From assembly GCA_013695295.1 (NCBI GenBank), contig JACDAS010000323.1, positions 1 through 8,244 on the forward strand: a stretch of 8,244 bases of DNA, read 5' to 3'. Within the stretch, counting starts at the first letter, position 1. Every line of letters begins with the position of its first letter. The notes beneath the pieces are model-generated. The model did no database searches. It saw nothing but the letters and a program-made list of their open reading frames with translations, and was not told the DNA's origin. This document shows positions 1 through 6,289 of the stretch, one piece after another. This stretch comes from Actinomycetota bacterium (GTDB lineage Bacteria > Actinomycetota > Thermoleophilia > Gaiellales > Gaiellaceae). The position numbers and the translations under genes were made by a program.

Positions 1-257
1 GCCAGGGTCAGGTAGCCGAGCGCGCCCCGGCCGTGCCAGCGCTCGTACCCCGGCTCGGCGGCAACGCGCTCCGGCCGCGCCTGCGGCTCGAGGTCGGGGA
101 GCGTCTCGAGCCACGAGACCCGCGAGAGGCCGTGCCCCGGCTTGCCGCGTGCCTCGGCGTCGAGGAAATGGTCGGCGAGGGTCGTCGCGTCGGCGGTGCC
201 GAAGCCAAGCGCCTCGAGGCGGAGAACCACCAACTCGAGCGCGCTACCGCGGGTCAC
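1..257 (-). CDS. LDH2-family (malate/L-lactate dehydrogenase type) oxidoreductase, N-terminal part, cut by the window edge
   Basis: The first 85 residues are visible, read leftwards from a GTG at 257; the rest lies outside the window. The pattern is that of the LDH2/MDH2 family (NAD(P)-dependent 2-hydroxyacid oxidoreductases): an N-terminal helix, then LADHFLDAEARGKPGHGLSR at about residues 27-46, then WLETL and a WHGRGALGYLTL segment matching the family's D-G-x-x-x-x-G stretch. His42 lies where the family carries its catalytic His, usually in a SHG motif; here it is GHG, a mild deviation. GTG 257 was chosen because the frame upstream of it has no start codon before a stop at about 350, and starting at TTG 233 or GTG 230 would clip the first helix. 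No good Shine-Dalgarno is adjacent; a GGAGG lies about 28 bases upstream. The gene follows mrp on the same strand across a hairpin-rich spacer. The substrate cannot be told from this fragment. Confidence 0.8.
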   Translation of the reverse strand, partial: MTRGSALELVVLRLEALGFGTADATTLADHFLDAEARGKPGHGLSRVSWLETLPDLEPQARPERVAAEPGYERWHGRGALGYLTL

Positions 258-301
258 TGTCGAGGCCGGCCAGGCAGGTCCGACCCCTCCGGTTCTGACT
301 T

Positions 302-329
302 CCCCAAGAGGGGTGGCGGCTTGGCCGCC
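302..329 (-). terminator. Two adjacent GC hairpins in the mrp-to-LDH2 spacer
   Basis: A perfect 6-bp stem with a 3-base loop (GGCGGC/GCCGCC, 315-329) lies next to a second stem (CCCC/GGGG, loop of four, 302-313). Both lie downstream of mrp and upstream of the LDH2 gene on the minus strand. There is no T tract, so this could be an intrinsic terminator of the high-GC kind or a structured 5' leader of the LDH2 gene. The sequence does not decide between them. Confidence 0.4.
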
Positions 330-361
330 GCCCCGCTCTCCGGAGGACTACCCAAGTCGAG

Positions 362-435
362 CGAAGTGCGCAGCACTTCGGTCGAGGCCGAAGGCCTAAG
401 AGTGCGCAGCACTTCGGTCGAGGCCGAAGGCCTAA
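362..435. repeat. 35-bp intergenic direct repeat, two copies, each with two stem-loops
   Basis: Copies at 365-399 and 401-435 are identical over 35 bases and separated by one base (36-bp period). Each contains AGGCC-gaa-GGCCT (5-bp arms) and AGTGC-gca-GCACT. In the first copy the latter extends to 8-bp arms, CGAAGTGC and GCACTTCG (362-369 and 373-380). A short pre-copy GTCGAGC lies at 356-362. The organisation resembles REP-type intergenic palindromic repeats. The minus-strand stop codon of mrp (TAG, 434-432) lies inside the second copy, so the repeat touches the coding sequence. Genome-wide copy number cannot be seen here. Confidence 0.85.
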
Positions 436-1508
436 ATGACCGGGAGAGCCCGGACGATGCCGACGCTCCGCTCCCGGGCGGTCGCGTCGATCGCCTCGGC
501 GATCCGGACGATCGACCTCGCGGCCGGATTGTCCGGCTCGGCCCAGACGAGCGGGTCGCCGGAGTCGCCGCATTCGCGCAACCGAACGTCGAGGGGGACC
601 TCGCCGAGCAGGGGCACCTCGAGCTGCTCCGCGAGGATGGCGCCCCCACCGGCGCCGAAGACCTCGGAGGTCATGTTCTCGACGACGCCGATCAGCCGCA
701 GGCTCGTCTTCTGCGCCATCAGCGCCGCGCGCACCGCCACCTCCTGCGCGAGCGGCTGCGGTGTGGTCACGATCACGGCCTCGGCCCGCGGGAGCAGCTG
801 GCCGAGGGAGATCGAGACGTCCCCTGTACCGGGCGGCATGTCCACAAGCAGGACGTCGAGCTCCCCCCAGTGGACGTCGGAGAGGAATTGCTCGAGCGCC
901 TTGTGGAGCATCGGGCCGCGCCACATCAGCGGCGCGTTCTCGTCGAGGAAGAACCCGATCGACATCAGCTTCAGGTCGTCCCGAACCGGTGGGATGATCA
1001 TCCGGTCGACGACGATCGGCTTCTGGTCGATCCCGAGCAGATGGGGGATCGAGTGGCCGTAGATGTCTGCGTCGAGCACGCCGACGCGCTGGCCGAGCCG
1101 GCTGAACGCGGCCGCCAGGTTGACGGTCAGCGACGACTTGCCGACGCCCCCCTTGCCGCTCGCGATCGCGAGCACGCGCGTGTCGCGGTGCAGGGAGATC
1201 CCCTTCGTTCGGCCAGGGGTGTCGCCACGGAGCTTCGCGGTCAGCGCCGCGCGCTCCTGGGGCGTCATCACGTCGAACTCGAGCCGGACGCTCGCCACCC
1301 CGGGCACGGAGCCGACATGCTCGGCCACCTGGTCGTGGAAGCTCGCGCGGAGCGGGCAGCCGGCCACCGTGAGCGCGATCTCGACGGTCACGGCCCCGCC
1401 CTCGACGCGGACTTCACGCACCATGTCGAGCTCGGTCACCGGACGCCGGAGCTCGGGATCGATCACCTTCCCGAGCGCAGCCTGCAACGCGTCGCGAGCC
1501 GGCTCCAT
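432..1508 (-). CDS. mrp: Mrp/ApbC/NBP35-family P-loop ATPase, iron-sulfur cluster carrier
   Basis: 358 residues from ATG 1508, a usual length for two-domain bacterial Mrp. Residues 1-80 form the MIP18/DUF59 domain, with the conserved Cys51 in VAGCPLRASF. The ATPase domain begins near 110 with the deviant Walker A GKGGVGKSS (118-126, signature Lys118), then DADIYGHSIPHLLG (146-159), MWRGPM (195-200) and the Walker B/switch LLVDMPPGTGD (220-230). The family binds and transfers Fe-S clusters to cytoplasmic apoproteins in an ATP-dependent way. The C-terminal CxxC that bridges a cluster in many ApbC proteins is absent: after GVVENM (274-279) the chain passes directly through SEVFGAGGG. Actinobacterial Mrp proteins often lack this pair, and here the intervening loop is especially short. 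The start is supported by TACGCT six bases upstream and no Shine-Dalgarno, which suggests a leaderless mRNA. The stop codon lies in an intergenic repeat. Confidence 0.96.
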   Translation of the reverse strand: MEPARDALQAALGKVIDPELRRPVTELDMVREVRVEGGAVTVEIALTVAGCPLRASFHDQVAEHVGSVPGVASVRLEFDVMTPQERAALTAKLRGDTPGRTKGISLHRDTRVLAIASGKGGVGKSSLTVNLAAAFSRLGQRVGVLDADIYGHSIPHLLGIDQKPIVVDRMIIPPVRDDLKLMSIGFFLDENAPLMWRGPMLHKALEQFLSDVHWGELDVLLVDMPPGTGDVSISLGQLLPRAEAVIVTTPQPLAQEVAVRAALMAQKTSLRLIGVVENMTSEVFGAGGGAILAEQLEVPLLGEVPLDVRLRECGDSGDPLVWAEPDNPAARSIVRIAEAIDATARERSVGIVRALPVI

Positions 1509-1514
1509 CCGTCG

Positions 1515-1520
1515 AGCGTA
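1515..1520 (-). promoter_or_regulatory. Putative -10 box (TACGCT) for leaderless mrp
   Basis: Reading the minus strand, TACGCT is followed by six bases and then the mrp ATG. A TAnnnT -10 at this spacing would put the transcription start on or next to the start codon. No Shine-Dalgarno is present and no convincing -35 is seen. Confidence 0.55.
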
Positions 1521-1561
1521 GCAGCGGGTCGGGCGCCGAACGGTTCACCCTGAAGCGTCGC

Positions 1562-1636
1562 TCAGGCGCCGAGTCGCTCCTTCAGCCAGAGCCCGTTGCC
1601 GATCGCGTAGCCCTCCCAGTCGTTGTTGAACCGGCC
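1562..1636 (-). pseudogene. Relic of the C-terminus of a DUF72-family protein
   Basis: Directly after the IMPase stop, 24 sense codons and a TGA encode a peptide containing FNNDWEGYAIGNGLW, then LKERLGA. The FNND-x-EG-x-A-x-x-N string is the hallmark of the DUF72 C-terminus, where it sits just before the protein's end. No homologous sequence continues upstream in any minus-strand frame, because the IMPase coding sequence occupies that DNA. The fragment lacks a start codon of its own. It is in frame with the IMPase stop codon. The simplest reading is a deletion or recombination scar that removed nearly all of a DUF72 gene. The match is only about 20 residues, so this is a moderate call from memory of the family motif. 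Confidence 0.5.
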
Positions 1637-2446
1637 TCACGCTCCGAGGGCGGCCTGCAGCTGCCGGCACAGCGCCGGTGTCGCCGCCGCGACGACCCGC
1701 GACCGCGCCACCGTGTCCAGCCGGGCCGCCCCGAACGGCGTGTCCTGCGGCAGGTCGATCGCGATGCCGCGCTCACGCAGGAGAAGCTGCGCGGCGGCGA
1801 TGTCGACGGCCCGGGAGCGCTTGAGCGAGCAGACGGCGTCGACGCGCCCGTCGGCGAGGTGGCAGAGCGAGAGCGCGAGCGAGCCCATCACGCGCAGCCG
1901 GTGTGCGACGCCGACCATCGCCGGCGCCTTCGCCGAGACCGAGGCCGTGTCGGTCGCCTCGAAGGACAGGATCTCGATCGGGTCGCCCGGCAGCGGGCCG
2001 TCGAGCCGGCGGCCGTCCAGCCAAGCGCCGGCCCCGCGCTCCGCGGTCCACTCCTCCGCCGTGCCGAAGTCGTGCACGTAGCCGAACCGGACGTCGTCCA
2101 TCGTCGGGCCGTCCGCGACGGCGATCGAGACCGAGAAGAAGCGGATCCCGCGCTTCGCGTTGTTCGAGCCGTCGATCGGGTCGACCACGACCCAGTCGCC
2201 GCCGCCCGAGCCGAAGCGCCGCTCGCCGAGCTCCTCCGAGACGAGCGTGAAGTCGGCGCCGGCTGCATGCGCATCCTCCAGCCGCGCCACGACGGCGCGC
2301 TCGGCCGCGGCGTCGACGGCGGTCGTGTCGTCGCCGCCGAGACCTGCCCCGACGACGGGCTCGCGCTCCACGCGCGTCGGCAGCTCCTCCAGCATCGTCC
2401 GAATGTCCGCCGCCGCCGCCCGGCAGAGCGCAAGCCAGTCGGTCAC
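1637..2446 (-). CDS. Inositol monophosphatase / FBPase-like phosphatase (IMPase superfamily)
   Basis: 269 residues from GTG 2446. Metal- and phosphate-binding signatures of the Mg-dependent IMPase superfamily are intact: GDDTTAVD (38-45), SEE with Glu71/Glu72, DPIDGSNNAKRG (89-100; Asp89, Ile91, Asp92, Gly-Ser) and a C-terminal VDIAAAQ with Asp215. The last motif lacks the Trp of the classical WD-x-A-A-G form. The NNAKRGI variant, rather than T-N-F-V-H-G, resembles archaeal-type IMPase/FBPase proteins, so the substrate may be inositol phosphate, fructose 1,6-bisphosphate or another sugar phosphate. The enzyme would be cytoplasmic. Its GTG overlaps the TGA of the DUF1015 gene by four bases (GTGA), so it is probably translated by coupling from that message and needs no promoter of its own. 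A DUF72-like relic follows the stop. Confidence 0.92.
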   Translation of the reverse strand: MTDWLALCRAAAADIRTMLEELPTRVEREPVVGAGLGGDDTTAVDAAAERAVVARLEDAHAAGADFTLVSEELGERRFGSGGGDWVVVDPIDGSNNAKRGIRFFSVSIAVADGPTMDDVRFGYVHDFGTAEEWTAERGAGAWLDGRRLDGPLPGDPIEILSFEATDTASVSAKAPAMVGVAHRLRVMGSLALSLCHLADGRVDAVCSLKRSRAVDIAAAQLLLRERGIAIDLPQDTPFGAARLDTVARSRVVAAATPALCRQLQAALGA

Positions 2447-3510
2447 AGCGGGTGGAACAGAAGGCCGCTCAGGAGCTTGGGATAGAAGTAGGTCGACTTC
2501 TGAGGCATCGTCCTCCCCGCCGCCGCGACCGCGAAGACGTCCTCGATCCGCGGCGGGCGAAGCAGGAAGGCCGCGGCAGCGCGGCCTGAGTCGACCGCCG
2601 TGCGGGCCTCGTCCTCGGACGCCGTGTAGGACAGCTCGCCCGGCGCCAGGCGCTCGACCAGCTCGGAATCGAGCTCGCCGGCGCGCCCACGCAGGAGGCC
2701 CGCGCCGCGGGCCGTGTAGACCACCGCCGCCGCGGCGCCGTGAGGCTCGGCCGCCAGCTGGCGCAGCAGAGATTCGAGGTCACCGTTCAGGGTCGCCTCC
2801 GGGAGCTCGGCCTCGCGGGCGATGCGGTGCGTCGGGAAGATCGTCAGCCCGGGGTCCGTGGTGCTGACGAGCACGACCGGAAGGTAGGCACTCCCGTCGG
2901 ACCCGTCTTCGAGGTGGAAGGCGAGCGCCGTCTCGTAGCGGTGGTGCCCGTCGGCGATCAGCAGCGGCCGGCCGGCCACCGCAGCGAGGGCCTCGCCGCC
3001 CGTCCGCCAGAGCCTCGCCCCGCCTGCCTCGAGATCGGGCTGTCTTTCGGGTAGTGCGGGTGAGGGGCCGTCGTGGAGGAGAAAGATCGGCTCCAGCTGA
3101 ACCCGCACCGCCCGCAGAAGCCGCAGACGCTCCTCCTTCGGCCCGCGGTGGGTGCGCTCGTGCGGCAGTACCGCGCCGCTCGAGTACGGCTCGGCCCGGA
3201 GCGAGGCGAGCAGGCCCGTGCGGGTGCGCGGGACGCCGTCGGGGCCGACGTAGTCCTGCGAGAGCGTCCAGACCGAGGGCTCCGGCTCGCGGACGAGCAC
3301 GCCGGCGGCGTTCCACTCGCCCCAGAGCCGCGCCGCTTCCGACTCGCTGTCCGGAAGGGTCAGATGGACGACGTTGTACGGGCTTCGGCCGAGGTAGGCC
3401 TCCCGCTCCTCGGGTGAGATCACGTCGTAGGGCGGTGCCACGAGGTCGGCGAGGGGGCCGGCTCTCTCCGCGTCATAACGGACGGCGCGGAAGGGCTTCA
3501 GCAGGGCCAC
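2443..3510 (-). CDS. DUF1015 family protein
   Basis: 355 residues from GTG 3510, somewhat shorter than the roughly 400 residues common in the family. Conserved blocks appear in order: LVAPPYDVIS (23-32), YNVVHL (45-50), LPHERTHRGPKEERLRLL (115-132), LLIADGHHRYETAL (183-196) and, at the C-terminus, MPQKSTYFYPKLLSGL (335-350). The family is widespread and cytoplasmic, but its biochemical function is not established, so none is assigned. The invariant His/Asp/Arg cluster in DGHHRYET suggests an enzyme. The gene is first in a two-gene unit with the IMPase-like phosphatase, which makes a role around a phosphorylated metabolite possible; that is inference from context only. TAGGCT nine bases upstream of the GTG suggests a nearly leaderless transcript. 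Confidence 0.92.
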   Translation of the reverse strand: MALLKPFRAVRYDAERAGPLADLVAPPYDVISPEEREAYLGRSPYNVVHLTLPDSESEAARLWGEWNAAGVLVREPEPSVWTLSQDYVGPDGVPRTRTGLLASLRAEPYSSGAVLPHERTHRGPKEERLRLLRAVRVQLEPIFLLHDGPSPALPERQPDLEAGGARLWRTGGEALAAVAGRPLLIADGHHRYETALAFHLEDGSDGSAYLPVVLVSTTDPGLTIFPTHRIAREAELPEATLNGDLESLLRQLAAEPHGAAAAVVYTARGAGLLRGRAGELDSELVERLAPGELSYTASEDEARTAVDSGRAAAAFLLRPPRIEDVFAVAAAGRTMPQKSTYFYPKLLSGLLFHPL

Positions 3511-3519
3511 GGCGGGGCG

Positions 3520-3525
3520 AGCCTA
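3520..3525 (-). promoter_or_regulatory. Putative -10 box (TAGGCT) for the DUF1015-IMPase unit
   Basis: Minus-strand TAGGCT lies nine bases before the GTG at 3510. The gap to the divergent gene's -10 (3543-3548) is exactly 17 bases, so each promoter's -35 position coincides with the other's -10. No separate -35 consensus is seen. Confidence 0.45.
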
Positions 3526-3542
3526 GCATCCGCCTCCGGGCC

Positions 3543-3548
3543 TACACT
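3543..3548 (+). promoter_or_regulatory. Putative -10 box (TACACT) for leaderless yhaM-like gene
   Basis: TACACT is followed by six bases and then the GTG at 3555. The spacing puts the transcription start at or next to the start codon. No Shine-Dalgarno sequence is present upstream of that GTG. Confidence 0.55.
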
Positions 3549-3554
3549 CGGGCC

Positions 3555-4388
3555 GTGGCGGCAATCGCCGAGCTCGCGGAGGACCGGGTCGTGGAGGGCG
3601 TCTACGCGGTCTCGCGCAAGGCGAAGCTGAGGACGCGCGGGGGTGCGACGTACCTCTCGCTCGAGCTTGTCGACCCGAGCGGCCGGATCGAGGCCCGCGT
3701 CTGGAACGACGTCGAGCTGCTCGACGCGCGGTTCGCCGAGGGCGACGCGGTCCGTGTGCTGGGACGCGTCGAGCGCTTCCGAGACCGGCTCCAGCTCGAC
3801 GTGCGAACGCTGGAGGCAGCCCCGGAGCAGGATCCCGAGGCGATGGCTCCGGCGCTTCGCCGCGATGCCGACGAGCTCGACGGCTTCCTCGAGTTCCTGG
3901 CGGGCGAGATCGCGCATCCCGGACTCCGGGGGACCGTGACGCGCTTCTTCCGCGACGTAAAGCTTCGGGGGCGCCTACGCGCCCTTCCGGCGACCGTCGA
4001 GGGACACCACGGCTACGCGGGCGGGCTGCTCGAGCACACCGTCGGCGTCGCGACGCTCTGCCGGGAGACGGCGCAGCTCCATCCGCGGCTCCGCAACGAC
4101 CTGCTCGCCTCCGCCGCGCTCCTCCATGACGTCGGGCGCACCATGGAGCTCGGCAAGGGCCCGTCGTTTCGGCCGACCGAGGAGGGACGCCTGCTCGGAC
4201 ACGTCCAGCTCGGACTGCGGTTGATCGAGGAGCGCGCCGCCGGGCTCGACGTGACCGTCAGGGCCGAGCTCCTGCACGCCGTCGCGGTGCACCACGACGC
4301 CCGCGGCGCCCGGACCGCCGAGGCCGCCGTGCTGTACCACGCGAACCAGCTCGACGCGATCGCCGCCACGCGCCCCGTCGGCGACTGA
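3555..4388 (+). CDS. YhaM-like 3'-5' exoribonuclease: OB-fold plus HD domain
   Basis: 277 residues from GTG 3555; Bacillus YhaM is somewhat longer, at about 314. Residues 10-85 form an OB-fold nucleic-acid-binding domain (YLSLELVDPSGRIEARVW, then GDAVRVLGRVERF). The HD phosphohydrolase domain follows: HHGYAGGLLEHTVGV (151-165, His161), the core His191-Asp192 in AALLHDVG, His216 in LLGHVQLG, His246-His247 in VAVHHD, and a trailing NQLDAI with Asp267. This set of metal ligands matches YhaM/CBF1-type exonucleases, which shorten RNA (and in vitro DNA) from the 3' end. The reading frame stays open for about 500 bases upstream, but that stretch is antisense to the DUF1015 gene; the OB domain start and the TACACT box favour GTG 3555. 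The permease gene follows after 19 bases and probably shares the transcript. Confidence 0.92.
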   Translation: MAAIAELAEDRVVEGVYAVSRKAKLRTRGGATYLSLELVDPSGRIEARVWNDVELLDARFAEGDAVRVLGRVERFRDRLQLDVRTLEAAPEQDPEAMAPALRRDADELDGFLEFLAGEIAHPGLRGTVTRFFRDVKLRGRLRALPATVEGHHGYAGGLLEHTVGVATLCRETAQLHPRLRNDLLASAALLHDVGRTMELGKGPSFRPTEEGRLLGHVQLGLRLIEERAAGLDVTVRAELLHAVAVHHDARGARTAEAAVLYHANQLDAIAATRPVGD

Positions 4389-4407
4389 TTACCGAGGCGG
4401 TCTCGGG

Positions 4408-5247
4408 ATGATCGTCGTCCTGCTCGCGCTCGGCGCCAGTGCGGCCTGGGGCGTCGCCGACTTCACGGCCGGGCTCAAGAGCAGGACGCTCGGCGTTCTC
4501 CACGTGCTCGTCGTCGGTCAGGTCTCCGGGCTGCTCCTCATCGGCCTCGTCGTCGCCGCTCGAAACACCGCGCCGGGCGGGCAGGCCGTGCTCTGGGCGA
4601 TCCCGGCGGCGTTCGCAGGAACGCTCGGCCTCATCGCCTTCCTGCGCTCGATGGCCGTCGGGACGATCAGCATCGTGGCGCCGATCGTCGGCGCCTCGGC
4701 CGTGGTGCCCGTCGCGTACGGGCTCGCCCGCGGCGACAGGCCATCGTGGATCCAGGGAGCGGGGGTCGCTCTCACGCTCTCCGGCGTCTTCGCCTCGTCG
4801 CGGGAGCCGAGTCCCGCCGGCGGCAAAGAGCACCGGGTGGTGGCCGGTGTGGGCCTGGCGCTGCTCGCCGCCCTCGGCTTCGGGTGCTACTTCCCGTTCA
4901 TGCACGCCGCCAGCGACGCGGGCGTCTTCTGGGCCGTCCTCGTCTTCCGTTCGATCTCCTCGACCGTCGCGCTCGTCGCGTTCGCCCTGGTCCGGCCCGA
5001 GTCGACGGTCCGGCGGGCGGACCTCCCGGTGCTCGTGCTGATCGGCGTCGGAGATGTGCTGGGGAACGTTCTCTTCGCGAGCGCCGCGTCACGCGGGCTC
5101 GTCAGCCTGGTCTCGGTGCTCTCCTCGCTCTACCCCGTGATCACGGTCGCGCTCGCCTGGCTCGTGCTGCGCGAGCGTCTTGCCGGGTCGCAGTGGCTGG
5201 GCGTCGCAGCCGTCCTGCTCGGCGTGGCTGCGATCGCGGGCGGGTAA
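4408..5247 (+). CDS. DMT superfamily (EamA) membrane permease
   Basis: 279 residues from ATG 4408, with GAGGCGG about eight bases upstream as a plausible Shine-Dalgarno, unlike most genes in this window. About ten hydrophobic helices form two EamA repeats, roughly residues 2-128 and 144-278, split by a charged loop (SSREPSPAGGKEHR, 130-143). The first helix has AAWGVADF (12-19). The C-terminal half carries the typical SLYPVITVALAWLVLRERLAG (240-260) with the E-R-L motif, followed by a G-V-A-A-V-L-L-G-V helix. Members export or import amino acids, nucleobases, sugars or drugs across the inner membrane; the substrate cannot be read from sequence. It is second in a likely two-gene unit with the exoribonuclease, though no functional link is obvious. 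It ends 12 bases from the convergent ychF-like gene. Confidence 0.92.
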   Translation: MIVVLLALGASAAWGVADFTAGLKSRTLGVLHVLVVGQVSGLLLIGLVVAARNTAPGGQAVLWAIPAAFAGTLGLIAFLRSMAVGTISIVAPIVGASAVVPVAYGLARGDRPSWIQGAGVALTLSGVFASSREPSPAGGKEHRVVAGVGLALLAALGFGCYFPFMHAASDAGVFWAVLVFRSISSTVALVAFALVRPESTVRRADLPVLVLIGVGDVLGNVLFASAASRGLVSLVSVLSSLYPVITVALAWLVLRERLAGSQWLGVAAVLLGVAAIAGG

Positions 5248-5259
5248 CCGACCGCCCCG

Positions 5260-6198
5260 TCAGACGTTGAAGCGGACGTTCAGCACGTCCCCGTCGGCGA
5301 CCGCATAGGCCTTGCCCTCGAGGCGCTGCAGGCCCCGGCGGGCGGCCTCGGCGTGCGAGCCGCACTCGACGAGGTCGGCCCAGCGGATCACCTCACAGCG
5401 GATGAAGCCGCGGGCAAGATCCGTGTGGATCGTCGCGGCGGCATCGAGTGCGGACTGCCCTCGGCGAAGCGTCCACGCGCGCGTCTCGTTGTCGCCCGCG
5501 GTGAAGAAGGCGATCAGGTCGAGCGCCGCCTGGAGCCGGCGGACGATCTCCTCGAGCGCCGAGGGGCCCTCGCGAAACGAGCGCGCCTCGGCCTCGTCCA
5601 GCTCGATCAGCTCCGCCTCGAGCTTCAGGTCGATCCCGCCCGGGCCGTTCTCGACCGCGATCAGTGGCTTCGTCGTCAGAGGCTCGAGCTCCGGCGGCAA
5701 CCCCTCGGGATGGTCGCCGAGCGAGGCGCCCGTGTCGAGCTGCGCGAGCAGGCGCTCGAGGCTCGAGAGCTCCTGACGGAGGGCGACGTCCCCCGACTTC
5801 GCCTGCTTTCGGACGCGATCGAGGCGCCGCTCGACGTGGTCTCGGTCCGCGACGAGGAGCTCGAGGCCGATCGTCTCGAGGTCGGCAGAGGGCGAGGCGT
5901 CGTCGCCGTACCCGTTCAGGACCGCGAGGATCGCGTCCACCTGGCGGAGGTTGCCGAGCAGGGCGGGGCCCGTCCCGGGCACGTCGACGACGCGGATCGC
6001 CGCAGGTGTCACCTTGCGTGCGCGGACGACCGCCGCGATCCGCTCGAGGCGCTCGTCGGCGATCGGGGCCATGCCGACGTTCGCCTTTTCCGAGACCGTC
6101 GCGTAGGCGGTGATCTCGGCGCCGGCCCGCGTCAGGGCGTTGAAGAGGGTGGTCTTGCCCGAGTTCGGCAGACCGACGATGCCGACGTCGAGCGCCAC
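5260..6198 (-). CDS. Short, divergent YchF/OLA1-type P-loop NTPase with TGS-like (DUF933) C-terminus
   Basis: 312 residues from GTG 6198, against about 363 in canonical YchF. The G1 loop is GLPNSGKTT (9-17; usually GLPNVGKST) and is followed by LFNALT. The G3 region is VVDVPGTGPALLGNLRQVDAI (70-90). Canonical YchF has DIAGLVKGAS-x-GEGLGN there, so roughly ten residues of switch II are missing. The specificity motif (N-x-x-E in ATP-preferring YchF) appears as VENGPGG (182-188), where no clear acidic partner remains. The C-terminal DUF933/TGS domain is well conserved: FFTAGDNETRAWTL (231-244), IHTDLARGFIRCEVI (257-271) and EGKAYAVADGDVLNVRFNV (294-312). YchF proteins bind ribosomes and act in translation and stress control; whether this form still does is open. 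GTG 6198 was chosen over upstream starts because homology begins there and a TACCCT box lies seven bases upstream. Confidence 0.88.
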   Translation of the reverse strand: MALDVGIVGLPNSGKTTLFNALTRAGAEITAYATVSEKANVGMAPIADERLERIAAVVRARKVTPAAIRVVDVPGTGPALLGNLRQVDAILAVLNGYGDDASPSADLETIGLELLVADRDHVERRLDRVRKQAKSGDVALRQELSSLERLLAQLDTGASLGDHPEGLPPELEPLTTKPLIAVENGPGGIDLKLEAELIELDEAEARSFREGPSALEEIVRRLQAALDLIAFFTAGDNETRAWTLRRGQSALDAAATIHTDLARGFIRCEVIRWADLVECGSHAEAARRGLQRLEGKAYAVADGDVLNVRFNV

Positions 6199-6205
6199 GG
6201 CGCCC

Positions 6206-6211
6206 AGGGTA
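6206..6211 (-). promoter_or_regulatory. Putative -10 box (TACCCT) for leaderless ychF-like gene
   Basis: On the minus strand TACCCT is followed by seven bases and the GTG at 6198. This is the same arrangement as at mrp, mce and the yhaM-like gene. No Shine-Dalgarno sequence is present. Confidence 0.55.
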
Positions 6212-6277
6212 CTGACCTGGGGAGAAAGAGCTCGTGAACCGGTGCAATCGCGACACGTTCGGCGCACGGCGCCGCAG

Positions 6278-6283
6278 TAGAAT
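6278..6283 (+). promoter_or_regulatory. Plus-strand TAGAAT box upstream of the structured spacer
   Basis: TAGAAT is the best -10-like hexamer in the spacer and one of few AT-rich spots there. A start seven or so bases later (near 6290) would transcribe the hairpin cluster that follows, antisense to the flanking genes. No -35 match was found, so this is weak. Confidence 0.25.
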
Positions 6284-6289
6284 CGCCGG

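Noticed and set aside
365..435. CRISPR array
   Set aside because: There are only two repeats, with a one-base gap rather than a spacer of normal length, and no cas genes.
33..1553. Long plus-strand open frame of 506 codons across the mrp locus
   Set aside because: It is antisense to mrp, is rich in Arg, Gly, Asp and Glu with no domain pattern, and crosses the repeats and the LDH2 gene. It is a GC-driven shadow.
3054..3554. Upstream extension of the exoribonuclease frame
   Set aside because: The extra 167 residues are low-complexity Arg/Ala/Pro sequence antisense to DUF1015; homology begins at GTG 3555.
5353..6237. Plus-strand open frame of 294 codons opposite the ychF-like gene
   Set aside because: The translated sequence has no recognisable motifs, while the opposite strand encodes clear P-loop and TGS domains.
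6199..6267. Extended N-terminus of the ychF-like protein from a start at 6267
   Set aside because: The 23 extra residues (with RDC, SRALS) do not resemble any YchF N-terminus, and the TACCCT box would lie inside the coding region.
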